From: Roseivirga spongicola
GTDB lineage: Bacteria; Bacteroidota; Bacteroidia; Cytophagales; Cyclobacteriaceae
DNA length: 64,000 nt
Direction: 5' to 3'
Assembly (NCBI RefSeq): GCF_001592965.1
Contig: NZ_LRPC01000001.1
Location: 744,001-808,000 of the forward strand
Shown here: piece after piece, positions 50,757 through 60,510 of the stretch
Layout: every line of letters begins with the position of its first letter
How positions within the stretch are numbered: the first letter of the stretch is position 1
Translations under genes and position numbers: made by a program
Notes under the pieces: model-generated
Databases searched by the model: none
The model's input: only the letters and a program-made list of their open reading frames with translations
What the model was told of the DNA's origin: nothing

Positions 50757-53700
50757 ATGCTTAAAACTAAGCTTTTAGCTTCTTTCATTTTGCTACTGCT
50801 AGGCGGTAGTTTGATGGGGCAAGACCGTACCATCTCAGGTACTGTTCTTGATGAGTTCGGTGCAGCATTGCCAGGTGTAAGTGTTTCTGTTAAGGGCACT
50901 ACTAATGGTATGATCTCCACTGAAGAAGGCCGTTATACGGTCAGCGTTAGCTCTAACACCGATGTGCTTGTTTTCCGATTCTTAGGATACAGGACCATTG
51001 AAGAAACGGTGAACAACCGAACCACAATAAATATCTCTATGGTACCAGATGTTGTAGATGCTGGAGAGGTAGTTGTTGTGGCTTATGGTACACAAGACAC
51101 CAAAAGCATTACCGGCTCTGTGTCACAACTCACTGAAGAAAAGATTAAAGAAAGGCCAGTAACTAGCCCTATTTCTGCTCTTGGTGGTTCTGCTCCGGGT
51201 ATTCAGGTAACCACCTCAACAGGTCAGCCTGGAGATAACCCAGCTATTAGGCTCAGAGGTATCGGTTCAATAAATGGTAGCAACAACCCTCTCTTTGTAG
51301 TAGATGGTGTGCCTTTCAGCGGAAACATCAACAGGATAAGCCCAGACGATATTGAGTCTATCTCTACTTTGAAAGATGCTGCTTCAACTTCACTTTATGG
51401 TGCAAGAGCAGCAAACGGTGTGGTAATCATCACCACCAAACAAGGTAAAAAAGGTGCTCCTCCAAAATTCTCTTTCTCAACTAAGCAGGGAATTACAGCC
51501 AGAGGAATTCAAGAATATGATAGACAAGCACCTCTAGATTACTACCAAACTTATTGGGAGGCAAGAAGAAACGACCTAATAGTTCAAGGCCGTACTCCTG
51601 AACAAGCAGCAACAGAGTCTACTAATGGCCTAATTCCTTTCTTGTTCTACAACGCTACCAATGTTGCAGACAATGCAATTATTGGAACAGATGGTTCTAT
51701 TAACCCTAATGCTTCTATCAGATATTCTGAAGATGACCTGGATTGGTTCAGCCCAATTGAAAGGCTAGGCTACAGACAAGAGTATAACTTCAGCGCTCAA
51801 GGTGCCACAGAAAAAGTAAACTACTACGCATCAATAGGCTACCTAGACGAGAAAGGTGTATTCAAAAACTCAGACTTTGAGAGATATACCCTAAGAACCA
51901 ATATTGATGTTAAAGTGCTAGATTGGTTGAAAATTGGCATGAACAACTCTGGAGACGTAAGACTTCAGAACACCGTTACCAGTGGCGGGTCTGGCTTCGC
52001 TAACGCTTTCTATAATGCAAGAAGAATGGGCCCTATCTTCCCTGTTTATGCTATAGATTCCAACGGAGAATACATAATTGACCCATTAACAGGCTCAAGA
52101 GCCTTTGACAGAGGTGATGCTCGCTTTGGCATTCCAAGAAGACCAAACAACACTTCGGGTCGTCATGCTCCTGAAGAAATGTTGCTAAACAGCAACTACA
52201 ATGAGAGCTTGTTCTTCAGAACTGTTGGTTTCGCAGATTTTACTCCAATTGAAAACTTAAGTATTAAAATTAGTGGTAGTGTTGATATTGGTACATTTAA
52301 CGGTCAGTTCTATGGCAACCCATATGTTGGAGACTATATTCCTGAAGGTAGAGCAACAAAAAGTGCCAACTTCGATATTACTACCAACTTCAACCAGCTA
52401 ATCAACTACTCGTTTGATATTGGTGCAGCTAACTCTTTCGACATTCTTGTGGGACATGAGAATTACGGAGAAAAGATAAACGATTTTAGTGCAGCTAAAA
52501 CTGGGTACATTGTTCTAGACAACCCTGTACTAGATAACTATACCACCATTGCTTCTGTAAGCTCTCAAATTGATAAATACAGAACTGAGGGTTTCTTCTC
52601 TAGAATAAACTACGCTCATAATGAAAAATACTATGCTTCTGTTTCTTTCAGAAGAGATGGTACTTCAAGGTTTGCTAGAGATGTAAGATGGGGTAACTTC
52701 TGGTCTGTTGGTGGTAGCTGGAGAGTTTCTGAAGAAGACTTCCTAAACAGCTTCGGTTGGCTTAACGAATTAAAAGTTAGAGCTTCTTATGGCCAAACAG
52801 GTAATGACAACGTTGGTGGATACTATCCTTCTCAAACACTCTATTCTGCTGGTAGAAACAACGCAAACAATGCTGGTTTCTTTAGCTACAATGTGGGTAA
52901 TGGCGATTTATTATGGGAGAAAAACACTTCTGTAGACTTTGCTGTAGACTTTGAAGTATTGGATAGAGTAAGAGGTACTGTTGAGTACTTTAACCGTTAC
53001 TCAGACAACCTATTGTTCTCAGTGCCAATTGCTCGTGAGTCTGGTTACACTTCTCAAAACAGAAACATTGGTAAAATGGTAAACAAAGGTCTTGAGTTCG
53101 ATGTGAACGTAGACATTGTAAGATCTAACACCAATGGCTTTGAGTGGAACTTTGGCTTAAACGGTACTATGTTCTCCAATGAGATCACTAAGCTTCCGGA
53201 AGACTCTAGAGAAAACGGTATTATTAGCGGTTCGAAAAAATTGCTTGAAGGCAGATCTATCTATGACTTCTGGCTGAGAGATTGGTGGGGTGTAGACCCT
53301 GCAACTGGAGAGCCGCTTTATGTGTATGACCCAGCTTCTGAAGAAACACCAGCCAACCTTTTTACTACTATCGATGGTGTTCAGCTTACCAATAAGCAAA
53401 ACAATGCGCTTTTTGCCTATAACGGATCTTCAATTCCTGACTTGTATGGTGCATTCACTAACAACTTCTCATTCAAAGGCTTCGATTTATCTGTTCTCTT
53501 TGCCTATAGCATTGGTGGCAAAATATATGATACCAACTATCAGAGCTTAATGAGTACAGATGACGGTGCAGCAGTTCATATAGACATTGCCAACAGATGG
53601 AAACAACCAGGCGATATCACTGATGTACCTAAAGTATCTGTAAACAATGATGTAAACATTGTTGCCACATCAGACAGATGGTTAACTGATGCTTCTTTCC

Positions 53701-53918
53701 TTAACCTGAGAAACATTAACCTTGGTTATACTTTCGATAAGGCATCTCTTCAATCACTTGGTATTTCAAACCTAAGAATGTACGTATCGGCCGAAAACCT
53801 ATTCTTCGTTAGCGCTAGAAAAGGTATGAACCCGCTAGAAACATTCAACGGTACACAAGATGTTGGGCTTTACCCTCCATCTAGAATCATGACTTTGGGT
53901 GTTAACCTAAACTTCTAA
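50757..53918 (+). CDS. SusC/RagA-family TonB-linked outer-membrane transporter
   Basis: A 1053-residue protein with a signal peptide, an N-terminal carboxypeptidase-D-like domain (about residues 20-100: ISGTVLDEFGAALPGVSVSV), a plug (ERPVTSPISALGGSAPGIQV, then GSINGSNNPLFVVDGVPF) and a large barrel ending GLYPPSRIMTLGVNLNF. These proteins import glycans or peptides together with SusD lipoproteins. The ATG at 50757 puts the signal peptide at the N-terminus. SusD starts 10 bases after it. No glycoside hydrolase or peptidase of a polysaccharide-utilisation locus is nearby, so the substrate is unknown. Confidence 0.96.
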   Translation: MLKTKLLASFILLLLGGSLMGQDRTISGTVLDEFGAALPGVSVSVKGTTNGMISTEEGRYTVSVSSNTDVLVFRFLGYRTIEETVNNRTTINISMVPDVVDAGEVVVVAYGTQDTKSITGSVSQLTEEKIKERPVTSPISALGGSAPGIQVTTSTGQPGDNPAIRLRGIGSINGSNNPLFVVDGVPFSGNINRISPDDIESISTLKDAASTSLYGARAANGVVIITTKQGKKGAPPKFSFSTKQGITARGIQEYDRQAPLDYYQTYWEARRNDLIVQGRTPEQAATESTNGLIPFLFYNATNVADNAIIGTDGSINPNASIRYSEDDLDWFSPIERLGYRQEYNFSAQGATEKVNYYASIGYLDEKGVFKNSDFERYTLRTNIDVKVLDWLKIGMNNSGDVRLQNTVTSGGSGFANAFYNARRMGPIFPVYAIDSNGEYIIDPLTGSRAFDRGDARFGIPRRPNNTSGRHAPEEMLLNSNYNESLFFRTVGFADFTPIENLSIKISGSVDIGTFNGQFYGNPYVGDYIPEGRATKSANFDITTNFNQLINYSFDIGAANSFDILVGHENYGEKINDFSAAKTGYIVLDNPVLDNYTTIASVSSQIDKYRTEGFFSRINYAHNEKYYASVSFRRDGTSRFARDVRWGNFWSVGGSWRVSEEDFLNSFGWLNELKVRASYGQTGNDNVGGYYPSQTLYSAGRNNANNAGFFSYNVGNGDLLWEKNTSVDFAVDFEVLDRVRGTVEYFNRYSDNLLFSVPIARESGYTSQNRNIGKMVNKGLEFDVNVDIVRSNTNGFEWNFGLNGTMFSNEITKLPEDSRENGIISGSKKLLEGRSIYDFWLRDWWGVDPATGEPLYVYDPASEETPANLFTTIDGVQLTNKQNNALFAYNGSSIPDLYGAFTNNFSFKGFDLSVLFAYSIGGKIYDTNYQSLMSTDDGAAVHIDIANRWKQPGDITDVPKVSVNNDVNIVATSDRWLTDASFLNLRNINLGYTFDKASLQSLGISNLRMYVSAENLFFVSARKGMNPLETFNGTQDVGLYPPSRIMTLGVNLNF

Positions 53919-53928
53919 AACTAAGACA

Positions 53929-55428
53929 ATGAAATACATTTCAAGAATTATAATGCTCTTGGCAATAGTACTGGTAAGTGCTTGTGCCGAAGATTATTTA
54001 GACACCTTCCCTACTGATCAGCAAGCAGCCGATCAGGTATTGGGCACCATAGAAAACCAAAGAGCAGCTCTAGAGGGAATGCACAGACATATGTATAGCA
54101 TGCCTGGCGCTTCTCAAGGTGAAAGGGCTGGCTATGGCAACTTCATGATCAATTACGACTTTCTTGGTAGCGATGTAGTAAACCCGCAAAGAGGTAGTGG
54201 TTGGTTCATTAGTGCGTATCAGTGGATTGACCACAGAAACAACTCTGGCTCTTTGGTTCGTCATACTTATGACTATTACTATACCATGATTGTAAACGCC
54301 AACAACATCATCAATTCTATTGATGCTATTGAAGGTGATGAATCTGAAAAGCAGAACATAAAAGGACAAGCTTTATTCTATAGAGCATTTGGTCACTTCA
54401 ACCTTGTTCAACTTTATGGAAAAAGGTATGTGCCAGGCCAAAACAACACCCAGCTAGGTGTGGTAATTAACCTAGACGACCTTAATAGTATTGGTACTTC
54501 TAAAGCTAGATCTACAGTAGAAGAGGTTTATGCTCAAATTCAGACAGACCTTACTTCTTCTTTGCAAAACATTACTGCTTCTGGACAAACTTATGCTAGC
54601 GATAAATCGCAGATTAGTGCCAATGTAGTAAATGGTGTATTAGCAAGAGTTGCACTTACTAAGGGAGAGTGGGCCAATGCCATTACCTATGCTCAAGCTG
54701 CCAGACAAGGCTTTAGCGCTACAACCAGCGCACAAATGACCAACGGATTCAATAGCCAAGATACTCCTTCTTGGATTTGGGCCAGCCATGTTATTCCAGA
54801 TCAAGGTGAGTATTTTGCGTCATTCTTTGCCTATATGTCTTATAACTACAGCTCGTCTCACATCAGAAACGACCCTAAGTGTATCAATGCAGATTTGTAT
54901 GATCTTATTGCTGACACTGACGTTAGAAAAGGTCTTTGGGCAGTTACTCCTGCAGAGATGGCTGCAATAGATATTCCAAGCAACTTTGCCAAATATCCGT
55001 ACATGAACGTGAAGTTCGAGGCACTTCCTTCTGGAACTATTGGCGATGGTGACGTTGTACTGATGAGAGCAGATGAAATGATCTTAATAGAAGCAGAAGC
55101 AAATGCTCACCTGGGCAACGATTTAGCAGCTAGAACAGCATTATTCAGCTTAGTTTCTCAAAGAGATCCGAATGCCTTAATAAGCTTAAATTCTGGTGCA
55201 GCACTTCTCAATGAAATTTTGGTACAAAGAAGAATTGAGTTGTGGGGAGAAGGTTTCAACTTTTTAGATCTAAAGCGTTTAGACCTACCATTATTCAGAC
55301 CTCAGAGAGGAAGCTTTAGCTTAACTCAGGCAAGAATTACAGAGGTTCCGGCTGGTTCTCCAGAATGGCAGTTCTTATTGCCAATCAGCGCTATGAACGT
55401 AAATAAAGAGCTAGTTCAGAATCCTTGA
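53929..55428 (+). CDS. RagB/SusD-family surface lipoprotein
   Basis: A 499-residue lipoprotein with signal MKYISRIIMLLAIVLVSAC (Cys19), helix-rich SusD fold with TPR-like N-terminal helices, and C-terminal RRIELWGEGFNFLDLKRL. It is the surface glycan- or peptide-binding partner of the preceding SusC protein. Co-transcribed and ended by a strong terminator. Confidence 0.96.
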   Translation: MKYISRIIMLLAIVLVSACAEDYLDTFPTDQQAADQVLGTIENQRAALEGMHRHMYSMPGASQGERAGYGNFMINYDFLGSDVVNPQRGSGWFISAYQWIDHRNNSGSLVRHTYDYYYTMIVNANNIINSIDAIEGDESEKQNIKGQALFYRAFGHFNLVQLYGKRYVPGQNNTQLGVVINLDDLNSIGTSKARSTVEEVYAQIQTDLTSSLQNITASGQTYASDKSQISANVVNGVLARVALTKGEWANAITYAQAARQGFSATTSAQMTNGFNSQDTPSWIWASHVIPDQGEYFASFFAYMSYNYSSSHIRNDPKCINADLYDLIADTDVRKGLWAVTPAEMAAIDIPSNFAKYPYMNVKFEALPSGTIGDGDVVLMRADEMILIEAEANAHLGNDLAARTALFSLVSQRDPNALISLNSGAALLNEILVQRRIELWGEGFNFLDLKRLDLPLFRPQRGSFSLTQARITEVPAGSPEWQFLLPISAMNVNKELVQNP

Positions 55429-55454
55429 TTTTGTTCTGTTCAATATTAACAAAT

Positions 55455-55489
55455 GAAAAGAGCCGTTTTTAAGCGGCTCTTTTCTTTTC
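55455..55489 (+). terminator. Terminator after susD
   Basis: GAAAAGAGCCG and CGGCTCTTTTC form a perfect 11-bp stem around an 8-base loop, followed by a T-rich stretch. Confidence 0.9.
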
Positions 55490-55633
55490 CTTATAATCCA
55501 AGATTCTTTAAAAATAGTTTTTTTAAGTCGAATGCCTCATTAGCTTTGACCCTGAATTTAATGAAACAAGGTGCTGAGCAATCATCCAACTCAGTGTCTT
55601 TAAAAAATGGATGAAACCTAACTCTTTGCTTGC

Positions 55634-55662
55634 AAAACCCTGACCTCGAGTCGGGGTTTTTC
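55634..55662. terminator. Bidirectional terminator at the end of the NTF2-like gene
   Basis: AAAACCCTGA and TCGGGGTTTT form a 10-bp stem (one G-T pair) around a loop containing CTCGAG. T residues follow on both strands. It ends four bases before the NTF2-like stop codon. The bases 55490-55633 have no gene I can support. Confidence 0.7.
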
Positions 55663-55665
55663 ATT

Positions 55666-56133
55666 TTAGTTCATGGCGCAATTATCTTTCCGGCTGGTGT
55701 CTACCAAATGGAATATCTTCCAGCCATTTTCTGTACGGTAAAGCTTGAAGGAATTGACACCGCAGTGCGAAAACACTCCGCCCAAGTAGAATTTGAAGGG
55801 AGTCCAAGCAGAAGCCAAATCTCCATCTATAGATATTGTTCCGAATTCAATTTGCTCGTCCCAAACCTTGTCATGAGGAGTGCCAACTGCGTTAAGGAAG
55901 TTTTGGAAGCTGCTGGTTTGTACAACGGCTTTGCCTTCTCTGTTTTGAGTGACTCGCTGAAAGATCACATCGTCTTTCATTACCGAATGAACCATAGAGG
56001 AATCTCCGGCTCTCATACCATCGAACATGGTGGTGATGGTTTTCTTTATTTCGGCAATATCGTCTTGAGCTTGAAGAGAGGGAGCCAATAAAAAGAGCCC
56101 GATAAGGGCTCCAAATAGTACTTTTCTATTCAT
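55666..56133 (-). CDS. Secreted NTF2-like (DUF4440-type) protein
   Basis: A 155-residue protein with signal peptide ending SLQAQ and an NTF2/SnoaL-like fold (about residues 27-150): helix IAEIKKTITTMFDGMRAGDS, then strands EIQ-type ending VDTSRKDNC. Function unknown. An opposite-strand reading frame across it is a shadow, since this one has the signal peptide and the family pattern. Confidence 0.75.
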   Translation of the reverse strand: MNRKVLFGALIGLFLLAPSLQAQDDIAEIKKTITTMFDGMRAGDSSMVHSVMKDDVIFQRVTQNREGKAVVQTSSFQNFLNAVGTPHDKVWDEQIEFGTISIDGDLASAWTPFKFYLGGVFSHCGVNSFKLYRTENGWKIFHLVDTSRKDNCAMN

Positions 56134-56198
56134 ATCTGAAGCGTTTAAAAACTGAAAATACTAATCTATTTTCAGTATGGCTGCTTCATAATTGCTAA

Positions 56199-56876
56199 TT
56201 ATCCTCCGCGTCTAACGCTTCCTCCTGTGTTGGTTCTAACATCCGTTCTTGGTTTGCCACTGTAGCGTACCGAACCGCCAGTACCCGCGCTAGCTCTCAA
56301 TCTCTCTTCAGCATTCAACCTAATATCTGCACCGGTATTGGCCCTTGCGTAAGCATCGTTAGCTGTTAAGTCCATGGCATCAATGCTTCCTCCAGTAGAG
56401 GCAGAAACATCGACTTCTTCAGTGGTTCCTTGAATTTTAATTCTCCCTGAAGTGGTAGCTCCTAAATCAACTGACTTAGCCTCAGTTTTAAGATACACCG
56501 TTCCGGAAGTTGAAGTAGTTACCTTCAGGTCTGTCACTTTAATTTCAGACCTAAAATCTGCTTCGGCACCGGTAGAAACGTGAATTTCTTCTATTTCATC
56601 GGTGTAGGTTAGTTTTGCTCTTACTCTATTACTTCTGTGGTTGCCCCTAGAGAGTTTTACGTACAATTTATCTCCTCTCACCTCAGTAATTACATCTTCT
56701 AAATCGATGCGTGATACTTCCAGACTAATAGAGTTTTCAGAGCCTTTTTCAGCAATAAGATCTATGCCTTGTGCCACAGAAATTTCATCGAAACTCCTTA
56801 AGCTTCTAGTCTCTGTGTCTTGTGCCGAAAGTGATAATGCTGCTACTAAGCAGAAAAAAGTGAATAAGTATTTCAT
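56199..56876 (-). CDS. Head GIN-domain (DUF2807) protein
   Basis: A 225-residue protein with signal peptide MKYLFTFFCLVAALSLSAQ, then a right-handed beta-helix-like domain of the GIN/DUF2807 family with repeats such as LKVTTSTSGTVYLKTEA and VDVSASTGGSIDAMDL, ending in GGSVRYSGKPRTDVRTNTGG. Often called putative auto-transporter adhesins, but here it is simply a secreted or surface repetitive domain. Confidence 0.85.
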   Translation of the reverse strand: MKYLFTFFCLVAALSLSAQDTETRSLRSFDEISVAQGIDLIAEKGSENSISLEVSRIDLEDVITEVRGDKLYVKLSRGNHRSNRVRAKLTYTDEIEEIHVSTGAEADFRSEIKVTDLKVTTSTSGTVYLKTEAKSVDLGATTSGRIKIQGTTEEVDVSASTGGSIDAMDLTANDAYARANTGADIRLNAEERLRASAGTGGSVRYSGKPRTDVRTNTGGSVRRGG

Positions 56877-56955
56877 GGTATTGAGTTTTTATGACCTAGA
56901 AGAGAGACATGGGTTCACTTCTACAGGTTGCATCAACACCAAAGAAATCTAAAAC

Positions 56956-57639
56956 TTAGGCTGCAAAAGCATGAATATTTGGAATGGTGATGATTTTGCG
57001 CGAATACACAATTACACCTTCCTCCTTCAATTCATTAATAAGTGTGGTAACCGTTTGCCGTGAAGAACTAATGATGTTGGCAATCTCTCCGTGGGTTAGA
57101 TAGTTCTTAATTACAAGACCGGCTTCGTCTTGCTTGCCCTCTTTATTGGCCCAATCGAAAATGAAAGATTTAAGTCTGGCCTTTACGTCTTTAAAAACCA
57201 AGTTGGTGTATCTGGTCTCTAGCCCTCTCAGTTTTTCGGCCATTCTTCTGGCAAACGAAAGTGCCAAAACAGGGTGTTTCTGCATTAGAACTTCAAACTC
57301 GTCTTGATTGAAGATGCAAACAATTACTTCGCTGGAAAGTATCTCTGCAAACTCTTGAGTTTGTTTATAAGCAGCATTAGAAATTTCACCGAAATGGTCT
57401 CCTCCAAGCACAATACTTTTGATCAGTTCGTTTCCGAAACCATCAATCTCACTAATTTTTACCTTTCCGTTAATGAGGAAATATAGCTTCTTACTTGGCT
57501 CATTGTTAAAGTAAATGGCCTGACCTTTTTTCATTCGCACAAAACGGGCAATACTCGAAAGGTCATTGATTTGATCTTTGCTGAGGTCTGAAAACAAATC
57601 GAAGTTTTTCAGATACCAATATTTCATTTCCTTTTGCAT
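56956..57639 (-). CDS. Crp/Fnr-family transcriptional regulator
   Basis: A 227-residue regulator with a cyclic-nucleotide-binding-like domain (about residues 20-135) and a C-terminal helix-turn-helix (HGEIANIISSSRQTVTTLIN, then ELKEEGVIV). No Fe-S cysteine cluster of FNR type is apparent. It follows the LysE gene by one base on the same strand, so it is the end of a three-gene operon with the ATP-grasp protein. The effector is unknown. Confidence 0.92.
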   Translation of the reverse strand: MQKEMKYWYLKNFDLFSDLSKDQINDLSSIARFVRMKKGQAIYFNNEPSKKLYFLINGKVKISEIDGFGNELIKSIVLGGDHFGEISNAAYKQTQEFAEILSSEVIVCIFNQDEFEVLMQKHPVLALSFARRMAEKLRGLETRYTNLVFKDVKARLKSFIFDWANKEGKQDEAGLVIKNYLTHGEIANIISSSRQTVTTLINELKEEGVIVYSRKIITIPNIHAFAA

Positions 57640-57640
57640 A

Positions 57641-58264
57641 CTACAGATTCATTAAAAGTTGTATCAGGGCAATAGCAATAATGATTGCACCCAATATTTG
57701 ATTATAGTTTTTTGTTAATCTCATGTAAATGAACTCCCTCTTTCTAGAGGTGAATTCTGCTACGAGATACTGCAAAAGAAAGGCACCAAGTGCCGCTCCA
57801 AACACAAATGCCGACTGAACCAGCCAATGGTCTGAAGTGAGTAATTGATTCGTTTTAAGGTTTGTAATTACAAATAACCAAAACGGATATAGTTGTGGAT
57901 TTAAAAGTCCGAATGTAAGCCCTAGCCATACTTCATTACCACTTTTCATGTTTAGTTTAGAATTAGTGGAAGAGCTTTTCTGAAAAATCAGAAAGGTGCC
58001 GAAAATCAGCAGTACCCCAATTGTCAAATATTTCAGAGTGTTTTGAAAGCCTTCAAACTGGTCTAGCAAATTGGCGCTGGCAAACGCCAGGCCACAGTAG
58101 AGCAATTCAGGTAGGCTACCTCCGAAACCAAATCGTATGGCAGACTTCTTATTCTTATTGAGTGCGGTATGAATGGTACCAAAGTTTACTGGCCCTAGTT
58201 GCACAGAACCTGCAAAACTAATGAGTGTTGCTAACAGCAAACTACTAAATACCATCCAAAGCAT
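57641..58264 (-). CDS. LysE-family amino-acid/metabolite exporter
   Basis: A 207-residue inner-membrane protein with six hydrophobic helices. Motifs are FAGSVQLGPVNFGTIHTAL and FGFGGSLPELLYCGLAFA near the N-terminus and GLTFGLLNPQLYPFWLFV in the middle. It probably exports an amino acid or related compound. It overlaps the ATP-grasp gene by 20 bases. Confidence 0.85.
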   Translation of the reverse strand: MLWMVFSSLLLATLISFAGSVQLGPVNFGTIHTALNKNKKSAIRFGFGGSLPELLYCGLAFASANLLDQFEGFQNTLKYLTIGVLLIFGTFLIFQKSSSTNSKLNMKSGNEVWLGLTFGLLNPQLYPFWLFVITNLKTNQLLTSDHWLVQSAFVFGAALGAFLLQYLVAEFTSRKREFIYMRLTKNYNQILGAIIIAIALIQLLMNL

Positions 58265-59333
58265 TTGGCAAACTTAGGTTAGTAGTGGGTGATTTAGTTA
58301 CATTAGGCTTGCTCGAAAAATGACTTCTAATCAATCGAATCATTTCACCAGCAGGTGTAACTTTTGCTCCGAGCTTTCTGCTTTGCTGACTCACCTCAAA
58401 CATCACTTTCATGGTTTTAGCCACATCTCTGTAAGCTTGAAGAAGATTGAACTTCGGATCATAGATATGGCCTGCTTCGGAAGTAACTCCGTTCAGCTCC
58501 ATGATTTTTATATTCTTTCCATTCATTAAATCTTCTGGTGAGCTCACTTTTAGGTCGAATCGGCCAAAGTTGAAACCTTCAATTTTAGAGGCTATCTGAT
58601 GAAACACCTCAACTGTCTGCTCATTAATTAGATGCTGTCCGCTTACAAACTTGGTTCCCAAACAGTGGTTACCAATAGGCTGAAGTAATTCGCTTTGGCC
58701 AGAAGGAAGAACCTCTTCCATTTTAACACCTAACTTTTTCTCTAAGCTTTTAATCTGGAGATGGTATCGCTCATTTTTCTGAAGGAGTTGCCTAATACTA
58801 GACTTTCCATCTCCCGTAACAGTGAGAAACTCTTTCATCACTATGGAAGAGATGCCTCTCTTTTCTGTCCCAGGAATTCGGTAGTAAAGTACGCCAAGCT
58901 CCAAGGAATAGCCGATGAATTGCTGAACCAGAAAGTCTACCGGATTAGCTTCCATGTACTTCCTTAAAGCTGCTTCATCCTCAATCTTTTCAACCTGACT
59001 ACCTCTTTCCCCAACATTTGGTTTAGCAATTATGGGAAAGGTGAAACCATGAGTTTCTATTGCCTCTAGCACTTTCAACCAATCTTCTGAGGCTTTGAAG
59101 TGGAGTGTCTTCGGTAAGAACTGTGGATCGATCTTCTTAAGAATATCAATCTTAGATTCACCAAATACACCGCTGTGTTCAATGCCTGGATTAGCCGCAG
59201 TAAAGTAGGTCAAAGACCTGGCTTTCATTGCCAGGTACAGCCAATAGGGTACCATGGGCAGAAAGAAAAACCAGAATGGCCAGTACTCATAGTAGAATAC
59301 TTTGACCCAAAAAAGTGGAAGCTTAGTTCTCAT
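58245..59333 (-). CDS. ATP-grasp ligase-like protein with N-terminal membrane helix
   Basis: A 362-residue protein: an unusual aromatic hydrophobic N-terminus (FFFLPMVPYWLYLAMKARSL) and an ATP-grasp fold with FPIIAKPNVGERGSQVEKIE, LVQQFIGYSLELGVLYYRIP, and IMELNGVTSEAGHIYDP. The family includes D-Ala-D-Ala ligases and other peptide-forming enzymes, but the N-terminal helix and adjacent LysE exporter suggest a modified amino acid or peptide is made and exported. The substrate is unknown. Confidence 0.75.
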   Translation of the reverse strand: MRTKLPLFWVKVFYYEYWPFWFFFLPMVPYWLYLAMKARSLTYFTAANPGIEHSGVFGESKIDILKKIDPQFLPKTLHFKASEDWLKVLEAIETHGFTFPIIAKPNVGERGSQVEKIEDEAALRKYMEANPVDFLVQQFIGYSLELGVLYYRIPGTEKRGISSIVMKEFLTVTGDGKSSIRQLLQKNERYHLQIKSLEKKLGVKMEEVLPSGQSELLQPIGNHCLGTKFVSGQHLINEQTVEVFHQIASKIEGFNFGRFDLKVSSPEDLMNGKNIKIMELNGVTSEAGHIYDPKFNLLQAYRDVAKTMKVMFEVSQQSRKLGAKVTPAGEMIRLIRSHFSSKPNVTKSPTTNLSLPNALDGI

Positions 59334-59551
59334 TAGTCAATTGAATGTAATCAATGGTTCAAGATTTACGAAGTTTCTTTGTGTACGATGTGCATCCAAC
59401 AAGAAATAAGTGTCTTTCAATACAATGTCATTCTGCCGTCTGCAAAACCGTCACTTAATTGACAATTGATGTGCCAAAGCGAAAACAATGAATATAACTA
59501 TCTGAAATACAGTTTTTTAATTAAAAATAAGACAACAACTATCAATTTCAT

Positions 59552-59687
59552 TTTCCTGATATATCATGAAATACACAAATATTCGTGAATAAGAAAAGAT
59601 TATTAAAATCAACCGCTTTAGCTATTTTGGTGTCATTATTGATCAAGCTTAACCGATTCAAATAAATATTCACGAAATATCAGGAAA
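59552..59687. promoter_or_regulatory. Paired palindromic operator-like sites and a possible sigma-54 promoter
   Basis: In the 358-base gap before the gene at 59692, a 21-base near-palindrome (TTTCCTGATATATCATGAAAT) lies at 59552-59572, and its inverted partner (17 of 21 bases the same) at 59667-59687. A related core TATTCGTGAATA is at 59580-59591. Between them TTGG(N10)GA at 59627-59642 resembles a sigma-54 -24/-12 element. A similar 21-base motif overlaps the start of the sigma-54 activator gene. The rest of the gap (59334-59551) is AT-rich with nothing definable. Confidence 0.5.
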
Positions 59688-59691
59688 CTCA

Positions 59692-60510
59692 ATGAAAACA
59701 ATGGTCACGATGATTTGCCTGTTTTTGGCAACCATCAACTTTACACACGCACAAGAGCAAAACTCTTCAAAAGACACACAACTAGTCATCGTATATCTAG
59801 AAGACAAATCGGAGATTACAGGTGAATTGATCTCTGAGAACGAAACAGAAATCGTAATCAACAGCGTTAGTCTCGGACTACTTACTTTTCAGCAATCGGA
59901 AGTTAAAAGAGTGGTTTATTTAGATGGAAAGGGCAGAATGCCTAACCCAAACCCAACTAGATACTTTATTGGCCAATCGGCCTATACGCATGAGAAGGGC
60001 GAAGGCTATTATCAGAATATTTATGGCCTATTTAACTTAGTTAGCTACGGAATAACTGACCGCCTGAGTGTTATTGGAGGAGTAGAATTGATCTCCTTAT
60101 ATAGCGGGAACCCTATACTTTTTGCCAATGCCAAATATGGTATTCCCGTAGCACCAAAGCTTAATTTAGCAGCATCTGTTTCTTACCTAACGGTTGCCGG
60201 ATCTCTTGCTGAACTTAGTGCTGGTACAATAAATGGCCTAGTTACTTACGGTAGCAAAGAGCATCATTTAACAGTTGGAACTGGTTATGCTTTTGCAAAC
60301 GGTGAAATTGATAGTAGTGGAGTTCTCACTATTGGCGGCATTACCAGACTGAATAAAAGGGTTGCCCTCCTAACGGAAAACTACATTTTAACTTCTGGTG
60401 AAGAGGCCATAATCTCGGGAGGCTTAAGGTACATAGCCAAAAAGCTAACCATAGATTTGATGTACTTTGAGGGAGGTTTTCCTGCAATTGATATTGTACT
60501 GAAACTTTAA
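59692..60510 (+). CDS. Predicted outer-membrane barrel protein (probable sigma-54 target)
   Basis: A 272-residue protein with signal peptide ending NFTHAQ, a short SH3-like N-terminal strand region ([20 protein letters not shown] at about residues 33-52), then barrel-like strands ([20 protein letters not shown]) ending IDIVLKL. It resembles small Bacteroidota surface proteins and is of unknown function. It is convergent with the sigma-54 activator gene (four-base overlap), and the shared motif suggests it is its target. Confidence 0.6.
   Translation: MKTMVTMICLFLATINFTHAQEQNSSKDTQLVIVYLEDKSEITGELISENETEIVINSVSLGLLTFQQSEVKRVVYLDGKGRMPNPNPTRYFIGQSAYTHEKGEGYYQNIYGLFNLVSYGITDRLSVIGGVELISLYSGNPILFANAKYGIPVAPKLNLAASVSYLTVAGSLAELSAGTINGLVTYGSKEHHLTVGTGYAFANGEIDSSGVLTIGGITRLNKRVALLTENYILTSGEEAIISGGLRYIAKKLTIDLMYFEGGFPAIDIVLKL

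Noticed and set aside
55630-56091. A 153-codon plus-strand frame opposite the NTF2-like gene
   Set aside because: The minus-strand frame has a signal peptide and an NTF2-like pattern; the plus-strand frame is its shadow.
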